A stretch of DNA of 63,616 nucleotides, taken from the NCBI GenBank assembly GCA_052168315.1, contig JBQLZO010000009.1, positions 1 to 63,616 of the forward strand, in the 5' to 3' direction. Of this stretch, positions 32,325-42,192 are shown in pieces; positions within the stretch are counted from its first letter, which is position 1; every line of letters starts with the position of its first letter. Source of the stretch: JBQLZO01 sp052168315 (GTDB taxonomy: Bacteria; Planctomycetota; Phycisphaerae; Phycisphaerales; UBA1924). The position numbers and the translations under genes are program-made. The notes below the pieces were generated by a model, which saw only the letters and a program-made list of their open reading frames with translations, made no database searches and was not told where the DNA came from.

Positions 32325-35300
32325 TCAGTTGCCAGTGGGCGGGAGTTCGGCCTTGAGCAGGACCCGGGGGCGGTCGGTGGGCTGGCGGACATTGGATCGA
32401 TCGAAGAGCACGAGCCAGCGCGATTCGTACTCGGGCGTGAACGCGTCGGAGTTCATGGCGATGGAGACATCCTCATCATCGTCGGGGTCGTTGACGCGGA
32501 TCGAGGCGACGACGGAGGGGCGGTAGGCGCGGACGACGAATGTGGCGAGGAAGACATCGGATCGTGTCTCGACGATGTTGGCCATGGCGCGGAAGATGGC
32601 GAGTCGTTCCTCGTGCCCATCTGCGCCGTGGTCGACGCCGGCGGGGATGCCGTTGGCGGTGTCGGCGGTGAGGGGCGATCCGAAGAAGCTCCTGAGGGCG
32701 CCGGCGCTGATGATCGGCTCGTAGGAGCGGAATTCGAAGGGCGGTCCGGCGTTGCGCTGGTTGTCGGCGCCGAGTTGGGCGAAGCCGGCTTCGAAGACGG
32801 CGGCGGCGTTGCTGGGCTGGAAGTAGGGCGAGGGCTCGCCGAGCGCGCCGGCGCCGGAGACGACATTCCAGCGGTGCATGAGCGGGAGCTCGCCGATGGA
32901 GATGACGCCGCGGGGCTGGTCGTTGCGCTGGCCGCCGGGCTGGCGGAGCGTGGCGCCGGAGGTGAGCCCGACGAGGGCGTTGGGTGCGAGGAGGTTGGGG
33001 AGCGGGGAGGAGGCGCGTCCGCGGCGGTCGCGGTAGGTGGTGAGCGATTCGATGCGGGTGCGGTCGTAGGCGCGGAGCCAGTCGAGACCCGAGGGATTGG
33101 ATCCGAGGGGTGAGGGGAGCCCGGCGTTGCCGGTTCCGAAGGGTGCCTGGTTGTACCCGGCGATGTCGCGGCGCGGCATGGCCATGGGCAGGGACTTGAG
33201 GACCTGGTCGGGGGCGGTGTTGATGTTGATGCGGCCGTCGATGCGGGTGGCGGCGGAGTCGAAGACCTCGACGGTGTCGATGAGCCGCGCGGCGGGGGGG
33301 ATGGTCAGTATGTCGGCGATGCGTGTGTTGGAGAGGTCGGTGGCGGCGTCGCGGTGGTCGCGGAGGGGGTTGATGACATTGAAGTAGGGGTTGAAGGCGA
33401 CGGGCGCGATGGGGTTGGAGGGCGGGGTGGCCTGTCCGAGGAAGAGGTTGGCCGAGAGGCCGAGCTGCTCGGAGACGGTGAGCCAGTAGGGCGTGGTGGG
33501 GACATCGATGCCGGGGGCGATGCCGATGATGCCGTTGGCGGGCTGGTCGTTGAGGAGGAAGGAGGAGAACAGGGCGTTGCCCTCGGTGACGGCGAGCGCG
33601 CGGGTGGCGTTGAGCCCCGGGGTGGGCGGGCCGCTGGGGCGGTAGATGTGCGCGAAGGCGGTGAGCCTGAGCAGGTCGGCCTTGTTGAGGATGGGGCCGC
33701 GGGGGACGAAGAGTTCGAACGGCTCGGCGAAGGTGAGGGTGTTGGTCTCGTTGTTGAGCGTGTCGGCGGGGTTGGTGTTCTGGGGGGTGGCGCCGAGGCG
33801 GATCGCGCCGGGGTTGTTGGAGAAGACGCCGGGGTCCGGGAGGAGGGTGTCCGCGGGGTCGACGGGGAACTGCTCCGGCGAGGGGCTCGCGAAGTTGCTG
33901 GTAAGCGACTGATTGAAAGTGGTGGTGGTGATGGCGTCGGAGCGGAGGTCGTTCTGCTGGGGGCGTTCGATGACATAGGCGGGGAAGCCGCCGACGGGGT
34001 TGCCAGCGCCCTCCTGCTGGGCGTTGATGGTGGGCCTGCGGACTTCTGATTCGACGGTGGCGCGGGCGAAGACATAGGTGTTGGAGAAGTTGCCGCCGCC
34101 GAGGTCGGCGCCCTTGCTGAAGCGCATCTGGTCGGTGGGCGCTCCGGCGAGCGGGTAGGCGGCGGGGAATGGGACATCGTTGCCGCCGAAGCCGGCGGAG
34201 AAGTTGGGGAGCATGCGATCGATGAGGATCTCGGCGCCGTCGATGCGGCGGACGAGGAGGACGGGGATCTGGCGGATCTCTTCGAGCGAGAGGCGGTTGA
34301 AGAGGATGGGGTCGTTGGGATCGCCTGCGGGGGATTCGATGCGGATGGTGGTGGGGTTGTCGGCGAGGCGGACGGGCGTGGGCGCATCCGGCTGGGCGGC
34401 GATGGCGGCGAGCCAGTCGGTGCGGACCTCGTCCATGGTCGCGGCGGCGCGTGGGGAGGCGTTGGCGAAGTTTGCGGGGTCGGTCTGGACATAGAAGATG
34501 GCGCGGGCGCCGGGGAGGATGTTCTGGCCGACGAGGCTCATGCGGAGGCGGGTGGCGCCGCCGGAGATCTGCTTGGCGACCTGGATCTGGATCTCGATGT
34601 CGTCGAGGTTGATGGTGGTGTCGAAGGGATTCCCGATCTCGACGGCGAAAATGCTTCCGAACCGGTTCTGCGGGAGCTGGGGGTCGATGGCGATGTTGGC
34701 CGAGCCGTCGGTGTTGAGTTCGACGCCCTCGTCGTTCTCGTAGACGGCGAGGGAGTACGCGCCGATGAGGAACGGCTGGCGGGTGAACGGGACGACGGTG
34801 ATGCCGGCGTTGGCGTTGCCGAGGTAGAACTGCGGGAGGGTCTGGTCGTTGGGGAACTGCTGGGGGAGGTCGCCGTAGGTGAGCCGCCCGGTGAGGACTT
34901 CGACGGGGATGGTCTCGCCGGTGGCGGCGTTGGTGAATGCCTCGCGCTGGATCTGTCCGGCGGCGATGGCTTCGTCTGGGGTTCCCTCGCCCGGCGGGAG
35001 CGAGACGCCCTGCGGGTAGAAGCGGACGATGAGCGGCTTGGCGTTCGGGTCGTCCGAGCGCGAGGCGGCGATGGTGTTGGCGGTGAGCGCGAGTGCGGCG
35101 CGGATGGCGTAGGAAGCGCCGACGGGCTGGTTGACGAATCCGTTTCCGTTGTTCCAGAGCCTTGTGGCGGGGCCCGGGAGGTTGGTGGCGTCGATCTCGT
35201 CGAGGATGCCGCCGCCGTAGTGGGCCTGCGGATCGGCGGTGAGGATGGGCGCGCCATCATCGAGGTAGGGGACGGTGGCATCGCCGCGCCATGCCTGCGG

Positions 35301-37556
35301 GACATCGTTCTGGCTGACGGCGGTGTTGGACAGGCGGGCGATCTGGGGCGCCAGCGCCCAGACGAATGCGTTGAAGAGTTCCTCGGTCTGCTTGTTGGTC
35401 GTCAGGGGTCGGGAGATAAGCGGCTTGGTGCGGATCTGCGGGTTGCGGTAGGCGGGATGGAGGGGATTGGTGATGGGGACGGAGGAGAAGGGCGCTGCGC
35501 CCGAGTGCGGGGTGAGAAGCCTGCGGGTGTCGTGGTAGATCTGCTCGCTGGTGGGGCGGGCGCGGGCCTGGGAGCCGTCGGTGGTGGCGAGGCGCGCGGT
35601 GAGGGAGGGCTGGCGGGAGCGGACCGGGCCGTAGCTGTATCCATTGTCGGAGATGTCGCCACCGGGGAGGTACGCGGTGGCGCCGCCGGTGGTCTCGATG
35701 CCTTCGGGGCCGTCGATGCGCTTCTCGATGGCCGAGAGGGCGTCGGAGTTGGTGCCCCAGAAGGCGCGGAGGTCGATGAGATCCGAGACGGGATAGCGGC
35801 GCGGGGGCGTGAGGGGCGAGCGATCGCCCGGGAGGATGCCCCACTCGTAGAACGCGCGGCGCTGGGACTGGGTGAGGGTGGGGTTGGTCGGGGTGTTGGA
35901 AAGGGTCGTGGTGAAGTTGCCGCCGAACGCGGCGACGGCGGTGGCGTGGTCGGGGAGCCCGAAGGTGGGTTGGATGAGCTGGGTGTAGTTCGGGATGGTG
36001 AGCAGGCCCGACCTGGCGGGGAGCCCCTCATCGTGGGTGCGCCAGGTGTTCTGTCCGAAGCCGGCGGAGCCGGGGTTGAAGACGGTGGGCGCATCGAAGG
36101 GCGGATCGACGGCGGCGGGGTTGAGCAGGGCGTCGGCGGCGTTGTCGGCGGACGCGTAGAAGGCGCTGAGCCCGAGCCCGTTGTAGAGGTGGTCTTCGAA
36201 GGCATCGATGCCGGTGATTCCGGCGGTCTCCGGGTCGCCCGGGAATGTGAACAGGTCGTTGCGGACGGGGATGCGCTTGGTGGGCGGCGTGGGGCCGAGG
36301 TCGAAGATGTTGTTGAGGACCTGGTTGTCGCCGCCGGTCATCTCGTAGATGAGCCCGAAGAAGTCGACATCGGCGGGCGTGAGCCCGTTGGAGGTGCGGG
36401 GGTCGAGGTCGAGGAAGGTGCCGGGGAGCTTGTTGGTGGGTCCGGCGGCGAGGTTCTGGCCGGCGTAGGAGAACTCGAGCGCGGTGTTGTAATTGAGCAG
36501 GCCCGAGGCGTCGATGATGCGCGCGGCGACGAACCAGTCGAGCCCGGCGAGGCTGCCCAGCGCATCGATCTGGGTCCAGCGTGCATCCGGGCGGATATCG
36601 CCATCGGTATCGACCCAGAGGCGGGTGTCGGCGTGGTCGAGCACGCCGGGCCCGGTGTCGAAGTCGTTGTCACCGATGAGGGTCATCTCGGAGAGGGGCA
36701 GATCGAAGACGACCGTGGAGTTCAGGGAGTTGTTACTGAGCGGGTTGTTGTTGTTGTAGAGGGCGCTGTCGCCGGTGCCGGGCTTGTAGAACACGCCGGC
36801 CTCGGGACCGATGGCGAGCCCGCGGTCGGCTTCGGGCGTGGAGGGATCACCCAAGAAGTCCACGCGCGGGTTGCCGAAGAAGACGCCGGGGTTGGCGTCG
36901 GGCTCGATGGCCTTGGAGAAGTACTGCCCGAGGTCGACGAACTTGCCATCGCGCCGGACCCAGGCGCCGTTGGCGCCCTCGTTGGGGTCCCAGCGGTATC
37001 CGGAGTTGATGTTCGAGACCTGGAGCCAGACCTTGGTGCGATCGAGGTTGCCGAGGTTGGCGGTGATGTCCCAGAGCGGTTCGGTGGAGGCGAGCCACGC
37101 ATCGTCGGGCTGGGCGATGCGGTCCTCGGGGTTGTCCTCGTCGGCGGTGAGCACGCGGGCGTTGTTGGAATCGGCGAGGAACCAGGTGTCGGCGTGGGGG
37201 TAGTCCCAGGACTCGTTGTCCTCGAAGGGTCGCGGCCAGTTGGGATAGGTGGAGCCGAAGATGCGGATGTTGCGGGGGACATCCTGTGTGACGACCTTCT
37301 GGCCGAAGAGATCGGCGGTGAGCAGCGCGCCGATCTCGTCGATGACGGCCTGTGGCTGGCGCTCGAATCCGGCGCGTTCGGCGACGACGACGGAGGAGAC
37401 GCGGTCGGAGCGGACGACGGTCATGTAGGAGAGGGCGGCGAGGGAGATGATCGCGAGCACGGCGAGCGCGAGGATGATGACGACGCCGCGGCGCGATCGG
37501 TCGGCGAGGGCTGCGCGGGCGTGTGCGAGGGGGCTTGTGCTGCTTCGGCGTGCCAT
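32325..37556 (-). CDS. giant GspK/PilX-like minor pseudopilin (1743 residues)
   Basis: After a basic leader, the N-terminal segment RRGVVIILALAVLAIISLAA (about residues 22-42) is a prepilin-like membrane helix. It lacks the Glu at +5, as in GspK, the tip subunit of type II secretion pseudopili. At about residue 1440 the stretch RININTAPDQVLKSLPM matches the helix-hairpin-helix segment characteristic of GspK. The intervening 1400 residues or so, rich in Asn, Pro and Asp, are far beyond the usual 300-residue size and have no recognised domain. It is last in the pseudopilin operon, 205 nt after gspJ, and is followed by a hairpin. A tip or substrate-handling role is inferred. Confidence 0.85.
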   Translation of the reverse strand: MARRSSTSPLAHARAALADRSRRGVVIILALAVLAIISLAALSYMTVVRSDRVSSVVVAERAGFERQPQAVIDEIGALLTADLFGQKVVTQDVPRNIRIFGSTYPNWPRPFEDNESWDYPHADTWFLADSNNARVLTADEDNPEDRIAQPDDAWLASTEPLWDITANLGNLDRTKVWLQVSNINSGYRWDPNEGANGAWVRRDGKFVDLGQYFSKAIEPDANPGVFFGNPRVDFLGDPSTPEADRGLAIGPEAGVFYKPGTGDSALYNNNNPLSNNSLNSTVVFDLPLSEMTLIGDNDFDTGPGVLDHADTRLWVDTDGDIRPDARWTQIDALGSLAGLDWFVAARIIDASGLLNYNTALEFSYAGQNLAAGPTNKLPGTFLDLDPRTSNGLTPADVDFFGLIYEMTGGDNQVLNNIFDLGPTPPTKRIPVRNDLFTFPGDPETAGITGIDAFEDHLYNGLGLSAFYASADNAADALLNPAAVDPPFDAPTVFNPGSAGFGQNTWRTHDEGLPARSGLLTIPNYTQLIQPTFGLPDHATAVAAFGGNFTTTLSNTPTNPTLTQSQRRAFYEWGILPGDRSPLTPPRRYPVSDLIDLRAFWGTNSDALSAIEKRIDGPEGIETTGGATAYLPGGDISDNGYSYGPVRSRQPSLTARLATTDGSQARARPTSEQIYHDTRRLLTPHSGAAPFSSVPITNPLHPAYRNPQIRTKPLISRPLTTNKQTEELFNAFVWALAPQIARLSNTAVSQNDVPQAWRGDATVPYLDDGAPILTADPQAHYGGGILDEIDATNLPGPATRLWNNGNGFVNQPVGASYAIRAALALTANTIAASRSDDPNAKPLIVRFYPQGVSLPPGEGTPDEAIAAGQIQREAFTNAATGETIPVEVLTGRLTYGDLPQQFPNDQTLPQFYLGNANAGITVVPFTRQPFLIGAYSLAVYENDEGVELNTDGSANIAIDPQLPQNRFGSIFAVEIGNPFDTTINLDDIEIQIQVAKQISGGATRLRMSLVGQNILPGARAIFYVQTDPANFANASPRAAATMDEVRTDWLAAIAAQPDAPTPVRLADNPTTIRIESPAGDPNDPILFNRLSLEEIRQIPVLLVRRIDGAEILIDRMLPNFSAGFGGNDVPFPAAYPLAGAPTDQMRFSKGADLGGGNFSNTYVFARATVESEVRRPTINAQQEGAGNPVGGFPAYVIERPQQNDLRSDAITTTTFNQSLTSNFASPSPEQFPVDPADTLLPDPGVFSNNPGAIRLGATPQNTNPADTLNNETNTLTFAEPFELFVPRGPILNKADLLRLTAFAHIYRPSGPPTPGLNATRALAVTEGNALFSSFLLNDQPANGIIGIAPGIDVPTTPYWLTVSEQLGLSANLFLGQATPPSNPIAPVAFNPYFNVINPLRDHRDAATDLSNTRIADILTIPPAARLIDTVEVFDSAATRIDGRININTAPDQVLKSLPMAMPRRDIAGYNQAPFGTGNAGLPSPLGSNPSGLDWLRAYDRTRIESLTTYRDRRGRASSPLPNLLAPNALVGLTSGATLRQPGGQRNDQPRGVISIGELPLMHRWNVVSGAGALGEPSPYFQPSNAAAVFEAGFAQLGADNQRNAGPPFEFRSYEPIISAGALRSFFGSPLTADTANGIPAGVDHGADGHEERLAIFRAMANIVETRSDVFLATFVVRAYRPSVVASIRVNDPDDDEDVSIAMNSDAFTPEYESRWLVLFDRSNVRQPTDRPRVLLKAELPPTGN

Positions 37557-37761
37557 GGTGTGGTGCCTCTTGCGATTCGTGGCGCCGGCGGCTGGCTGAT
37601 GGCCGGCGAGGGGTTCGTGCCCCGCGGGAGCGCCGCTCGGGTGAGAGGACGCGGGTGCGGGGATCGTGCTGGGCGAATGCCTGCGTCGGGCCCTGGTGGG
37701 GCGCGCGAGGCGGGGGTGTGCGGGCGGGTCGGGTCGGTCGGGCGATCGGTCGGATGGTCGG

Positions 37762-40116
37762 TCAATCGACGGGGTTGACGCCCATGATGAATTCGTACAT
37801 GCGTCCTCCCTCGACGCGGAATCGCTCGTCGTGGAGCGTGAATCGGAAACGGACGAGTTCGGGCTTGGCCCATGCCTCGGCGTAGGCGCCGTCGGGCGTG
37901 GGGGCGGGCCGGCGGAAGGGGAAGACCTTGAGGTACTCGTGGTCGGGGTTCTCGGCGCCCATGCTCAGCCGCCAGTCGTAGAGGCCGGTCTCCGGGCGGG
38001 CGTTGGCGGCGAGGTTGCGGATCATGAGGTTGTTTCGGAAGGCGGCGGGTGCGTCGGGCGTGAAGACGCCGAGTTGTTCGGCGAGGTCGTTTCCGCCGGT
38101 GGTCAGGTCGAACGCGTGGTCGGAGTCGAAGAATGTGACATCGTTGACGCTGAGGATGCGGGTGCCGCGGGGGACTTCGGCGATGAGGTCGGGCATCGGG
38201 TAGAGGCGGAGGAACGCCGGGCCGTAGGCGTTGACGCCCGCGCAGATGAACTCGATCTGCGACATCTCGAAGTCGAACCAGATGCGCTGCCCGGGGCGGA
38301 TGGCGACGACGCGTCCATCGCCGAGATCGAGGCGCGCGGAGCCCTCGGGGTATTCGATGTTGTTGAGCGTGAAGTCGCTGTCTTCGCCGATGTTCAGGGC
38401 ATCGCTCGGTCGCCAGATCCAGCCGTTGTTCCACGCGATCTCGAGCGATGAGCAGCGTGTGGCGAGCACGGCGTGCAGGTCCATGAGGGCGCCGGTCTCG
38501 GTGATGTCGGCGCCGGCGACGGTGCGGACCTGGCGGTTGAATCGCGGGGGCTCGGTCTCGGCGAGCATGCGGGTGATGGTGCCCGCGATGGCGGAGGTGA
38601 GCCCGCGTGTGTTGGCGACCTGGACGAGTCGTCCGCGGTTGTCGCCGGCGAAGGGGAGCGCATCGTTGTACAGGGGGGTGCGACGGTCGATGGTGCGGAG
38701 CCCGGCGGGGGCCGTCGCGTTGAGGTCGTCGTTGTAGGGGCGGACCTCGAACTCCTCGACGCGGGTGTTGTTGTTGAGGTCCTGGGCGATGGTGGGCCAG
38801 CCCTGGCGCGGCCAGAGCGCATCGTCGGGCTCGCCGAAGAGCCCGGTGTTGACATCGGTGATGACGGGGTCGTTGAGGGCGGGCTCGGCGTCGGTGTTGT
38901 TGTTGAGGATCTGGACGGACTCGAGCGGGCCGGCGGAGAAGGGCGAGGCGTCGGGCCTGGGGGCGCGGACGAGCGAGAGGCGCTCGTCTGCGAAGAAGTC
39001 GAGGTCGATCGGCGGGCCCTGGATGCCTTCGAGCCAGCGCTGCACATCTTCGCGCGTCATGGCGATGATGTCGGATCGTCCCATGCGGCGGAGGCGCGGG
39101 TCGGGGAGTTCGGTGTCGACCGGGCCTCCGAGCGTCTCATCGAGCCCGATGGCGCCGGTGTAGAAGTCCGCGGCGTTGAGCCTGGGGGCGATTTCCCAGT
39201 CGCGGACGAAGGGGATGACGGCGCGGGTGTTCAGGACGGGGCCGGCGATGATGTCGGCGGCGCCTGTGTCGGTGCGGGTGCCGAGCGCGAGCCCGCCGTA
39301 TAGCAGGGCGGCCTGGCGGAGCACGAAGAAGCTGCCCGCGAACTCGTTGCGCGCGAGTCTTGAGACGCGGTCGAAGGTTCCATCGCCGTTGTCGGAGGGG
39401 CCATTGGTGAGGCGGAAGACATTGGGCTGCCCGGTGGTCTGCCCGAAGTCTCCGTCGGGGACCATCTGGCGGACGATCACTCCGGAGGCGTCGGTGTCGT
39501 CGGTGGGTTCAACGGTGGGGTCGAAGTCTTCATCGGGGAACGGGCGGAGCCCGTGGCCGTAGGAGATGAGCGCGGCGTCGGCGATGACGGGGAAGTCCGC
39601 TTCGGGGAGGTTCTGGTTGACGCCGTCGGTTCCGCGTCCGAACTGCTGGAAGGACTGGTATCCCGAGCCGCCGGGCGCGATGCCCATGAACACGATCTCG
39701 TCGAGGCGGACGGTGACGGCTCGGCTGCGCTCGGCGTAGGGGGCGATGCCGTTCTCGAGGTCGAATCGGCGATCGTCGTCGTTGAGATAGATGGCGCGTT
39801 CGTCGTCGCCCGTGTCGACCTGGCCGTTGTCGTTGATGTCGCCGAGTTTGCGGTTCCTGATGGCGATGAAGTTCTGGTCGGCGGGGATGCGCGCCAGCGC
39901 CGCGAAGTCATCGCGGAGCTGCCGCTCGATGATGCGGGCGGCGGCGTTGGTGTCGGCGACGCCGGACCCGACGGAGACGACGCGGGTGACGCTGGTGAAG
40001 ATCTGGTTGATCCCGAGGATGAGCAGGAGGAGCACGCCCAGCGCGACGAGCAGCTCCGCGAGCGTGAAGCCGCGGCGTGAGCGGTTCGGCTTGTGGGTGT
40101 TCGTCTGGGTGGTCAT
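37762..40116 (-). CDS. large GspJ/PilW-like minor pseudopilin
   Basis: This 784-residue protein starts with a basic leader and the type III cleavage motif G/FTLAELLVALGVLLLLIL (Glu at +5), followed by helix residues typical of GspJ/PilW (NAAARIIERQLRDDFAALAR). The rest is a large extracytoplasmic domain rich in Asp and Asn. That is several times the size of ordinary GspJ, and no other domain is recognised. It lies 63 nt after gspI and 205 nt before the gspK-like gene, all on the minus strand. Confidence 0.85.
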   Translation of the reverse strand: MTTQTNTHKPNRSRRGFTLAELLVALGVLLLLILGINQIFTSVTRVVSVGSGVADTNAAARIIERQLRDDFAALARIPADQNFIAIRNRKLGDINDNGQVDTGDDERAIYLNDDDRRFDLENGIAPYAERSRAVTVRLDEIVFMGIAPGGSGYQSFQQFGRGTDGVNQNLPEADFPVIADAALISYGHGLRPFPDEDFDPTVEPTDDTDASGVIVRQMVPDGDFGQTTGQPNVFRLTNGPSDNGDGTFDRVSRLARNEFAGSFFVLRQAALLYGGLALGTRTDTGAADIIAGPVLNTRAVIPFVRDWEIAPRLNAADFYTGAIGLDETLGGPVDTELPDPRLRRMGRSDIIAMTREDVQRWLEGIQGPPIDLDFFADERLSLVRAPRPDASPFSAGPLESVQILNNNTDAEPALNDPVITDVNTGLFGEPDDALWPRQGWPTIAQDLNNNTRVEEFEVRPYNDDLNATAPAGLRTIDRRTPLYNDALPFAGDNRGRLVQVANTRGLTSAIAGTITRMLAETEPPRFNRQVRTVAGADITETGALMDLHAVLATRCSSLEIAWNNGWIWRPSDALNIGEDSDFTLNNIEYPEGSARLDLGDGRVVAIRPGQRIWFDFEMSQIEFICAGVNAYGPAFLRLYPMPDLIAEVPRGTRILSVNDVTFFDSDHAFDLTTGGNDLAEQLGVFTPDAPAAFRNNLMIRNLAANARPETGLYDWRLSMGAENPDHEYLKVFPFRRPAPTPDGAYAEAWAKPELVRFRFTLHDERFRVEGGRMYEFIMGVNPVD

Positions 40117-40179
40117 CGGGGAGGGTCCTGTCGGGTCTGCGGATCGGTCGGCGTGCGGATGTGGCGAGATGGGCGCGGT

Positions 40180-42192
40180 TCAGTTCTCTCTGAGGGGGAC
40201 GACGCGGACTTCGAGGGCTTCGAGCTGGTAGAGGGATGCGTCGCTCTGGGCGGTGGGGTCGAGCGGTGGCTGCGCGCGGACACGGTCGCGGACGAACCAG
40301 CCCATGAGTTGCTCGGTGCCGGGCGGGTCGTTGGCGAGATCTCCGAGGGGGCGGCCGCGGAAGGTGGGCGGCTGGTCGAGGTACCCGCGGATCTCACCGG
40401 CGACGGTGACGCGGTTGAGGATCCTGACGGCGTTGTCGGCGCCGTAGGCGATCTCGGCCTCGTCTTGGTCATCGGTGGTGGGGCCGGCGATGAGGATGAG
40501 ATTGCCCTGCCGGATGATGGCGTCCTGGTTGCCGTTGTTTCCGGCGGCGAGGTTGATGTAGAACTGTTCGCGGTCGTCGTCCCAGGCGATCTCGAATTGT
40601 TCCGAGACGAGCGGGGAGTTTCCGTTGTCCGCGAACTGGCTCTCGAGCCCGCCGAAGCTCCGGATATCTTCCCACGGTATGAACTCGCCCGTGCCGCGGG
40701 TGGGGCTGACGCGGTATCCGAAGACGGCGAGTTCGCCGTTGCCATCGGGGGTGCGGCGGTAGAGGGTTGAGTACGCGACGACGGGCCTGCTGCCGGACGG
40801 GCGCGTGTCGTCGGGCACGGTGACGACGCGCTGTCGTGCCTCGGTGTTCTTCTCGACGCGTGAGACATAGCGGTCGACGCGGATCTGCTCGACGGAGCGC
40901 TTGGGGCCGATGGGGCCGATGCCTCCCGGGCCGGTGCCGAGGGTGTCGGTGAGGACGCCGGCGAGTTCGAACGCGACGATGGTGGGGTTGGGATCGTCGA
41001 GGTCCTGGTTCCGGAGATCGGGCGCGAGGTGCATGACGAGGTAGGCGGGGCGCTCGGCGATCTGGTTGGGCTGCGGGAGCGCGAATGTGTTGGGATCGAG
41101 GTTGGTGTACGCGCCGGCGTTGGGCATGTACACGGCGTAGTAGTGGAGGTTCGAGGCGGTGGGGCCGGCGGGGACGCGCCAGATGCGTTCGTTGGGGAAC
41201 GCGGGGCCGGCGGCGCCGAGGGGCTGGGCGATGGCGTTCTGTCCGAGGAGCGTGTCGAGCGGGATCTCTCGCCCATCGTTGATGGCTTCGAGCACGCTGG
41301 GAGAGCGTGGATCGACCCAGCGGAATCGGGTGGCGGAAGATTCGGGGAGGGTGGTTCCGCGGAGGTAGGCGGCACGATCGCCGGTGGGCGCGGTCTCGCC
41401 GTCGCCATCGGATGTGGTGAACCGGTCGTAGTCCCCGATCACATAGGGCTGGCCGGGGATGAATTGCTTGTCGTACTCGAAGTATGTGACGGAGAGTTCG
41501 ACGGACTCGGGGAGGATGGCGCGATCGGGGAGGAACGCGGGGCCGAGGACCTTCTGTCCCGACGGTGTGGAGGGGCTCGAGTCGTAGAGGCTGTACGGCT
41601 GGAATTCGAACGGCGAGCCCGGGGCGTTGCGCGGGTCGTATCCGGAGGGCGTTGTGGCGGCGCTGGGTGAGGCCTCGGCCATTGGGCGGTCGGGGTTGAA
41701 CTCGGGGCGCCAGTGGGCGGGGCGCTGGTAGAGAACAACGGGTTGGTCGGAGACCTTTCTGAAGAAGGGCTGGAAGGGATCGTTGAGCGGGTATCCGGCG
41801 CCGTACCTGATGACCTGGCCGCCGGGTGTGCGCGAGACGAGCGCGAGCCGGCCGTCGAAGTAGTTGCCGGGCTGGAGCCTGGTTCCGATGGCGTACCAGC
41901 GTCCGATGTCGATGCGTTCTTCGAGGTCGGGGATCCCGGAGCCATCTTCGTCGAGGCTCGACATGACGCCGGTGCGGTCGCGTTCGGCAAGGGCCGCTTC
42001 GGCGAGGGAGGTGGCGCGGGTGACCTCATTGGCGAGTTGCTGCTGGCGCGCCCCTCCGGCGAAGAGCGCGGTGAGCCCGAGGACTCCGAGCGCGAGCACG
42101 AATGCCGCGAGGAGCACCTCGATGAGCGTGAACCCCGCGGCGCTGCGCGAGCGCCGGGCGCGGGCGATGGCGTTGGTGCGATGGCGCATCAT
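40180..42192 (-). CDS. large GspI/PilV-like minor pseudopilin
   Basis: This 670-residue protein has leader and cleavage motif G/FTLIEVLLAAFVLALGVLG (Glu at +5), matching the GspI/PilV consensus including the LALGVLGL helix, then RATSLAEAALAERD. The remainder is a long exported domain with no recognised family, much larger than usual (GspI is about 120 residues). Two consecutive ATGs occur (42192 and 42189); the first overlaps the gspH stop as ATGA, so coupling is likely. The upstream frame is shadow sequence. Confidence 0.85.
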   Translation of the reverse strand: MMRHRTNAIARARRSRSAAGFTLIEVLLAAFVLALGVLGLTALFAGGARQQQLANEVTRATSLAEAALAERDRTGVMSSLDEDGSGIPDLEERIDIGRWYAIGTRLQPGNYFDGRLALVSRTPGGQVIRYGAGYPLNDPFQPFFRKVSDQPVVLYQRPAHWRPEFNPDRPMAEASPSAATTPSGYDPRNAPGSPFEFQPYSLYDSSPSTPSGQKVLGPAFLPDRAILPESVELSVTYFEYDKQFIPGQPYVIGDYDRFTTSDGDGETAPTGDRAAYLRGTTLPESSATRFRWVDPRSPSVLEAINDGREIPLDTLLGQNAIAQPLGAAGPAFPNERIWRVPAGPTASNLHYYAVYMPNAGAYTNLDPNTFALPQPNQIAERPAYLVMHLAPDLRNQDLDDPNPTIVAFELAGVLTDTLGTGPGGIGPIGPKRSVEQIRVDRYVSRVEKNTEARQRVVTVPDDTRPSGSRPVVAYSTLYRRTPDGNGELAVFGYRVSPTRGTGEFIPWEDIRSFGGLESQFADNGNSPLVSEQFEIAWDDDREQFYINLAAGNNGNQDAIIRQGNLILIAGPTTDDQDEAEIAYGADNAVRILNRVTVAGEIRGYLDQPPTFRGRPLGDLANDPPGTEQLMGWFVRDRVRAQPPLDPTAQSDASLYQLEALEVRVVPLREN

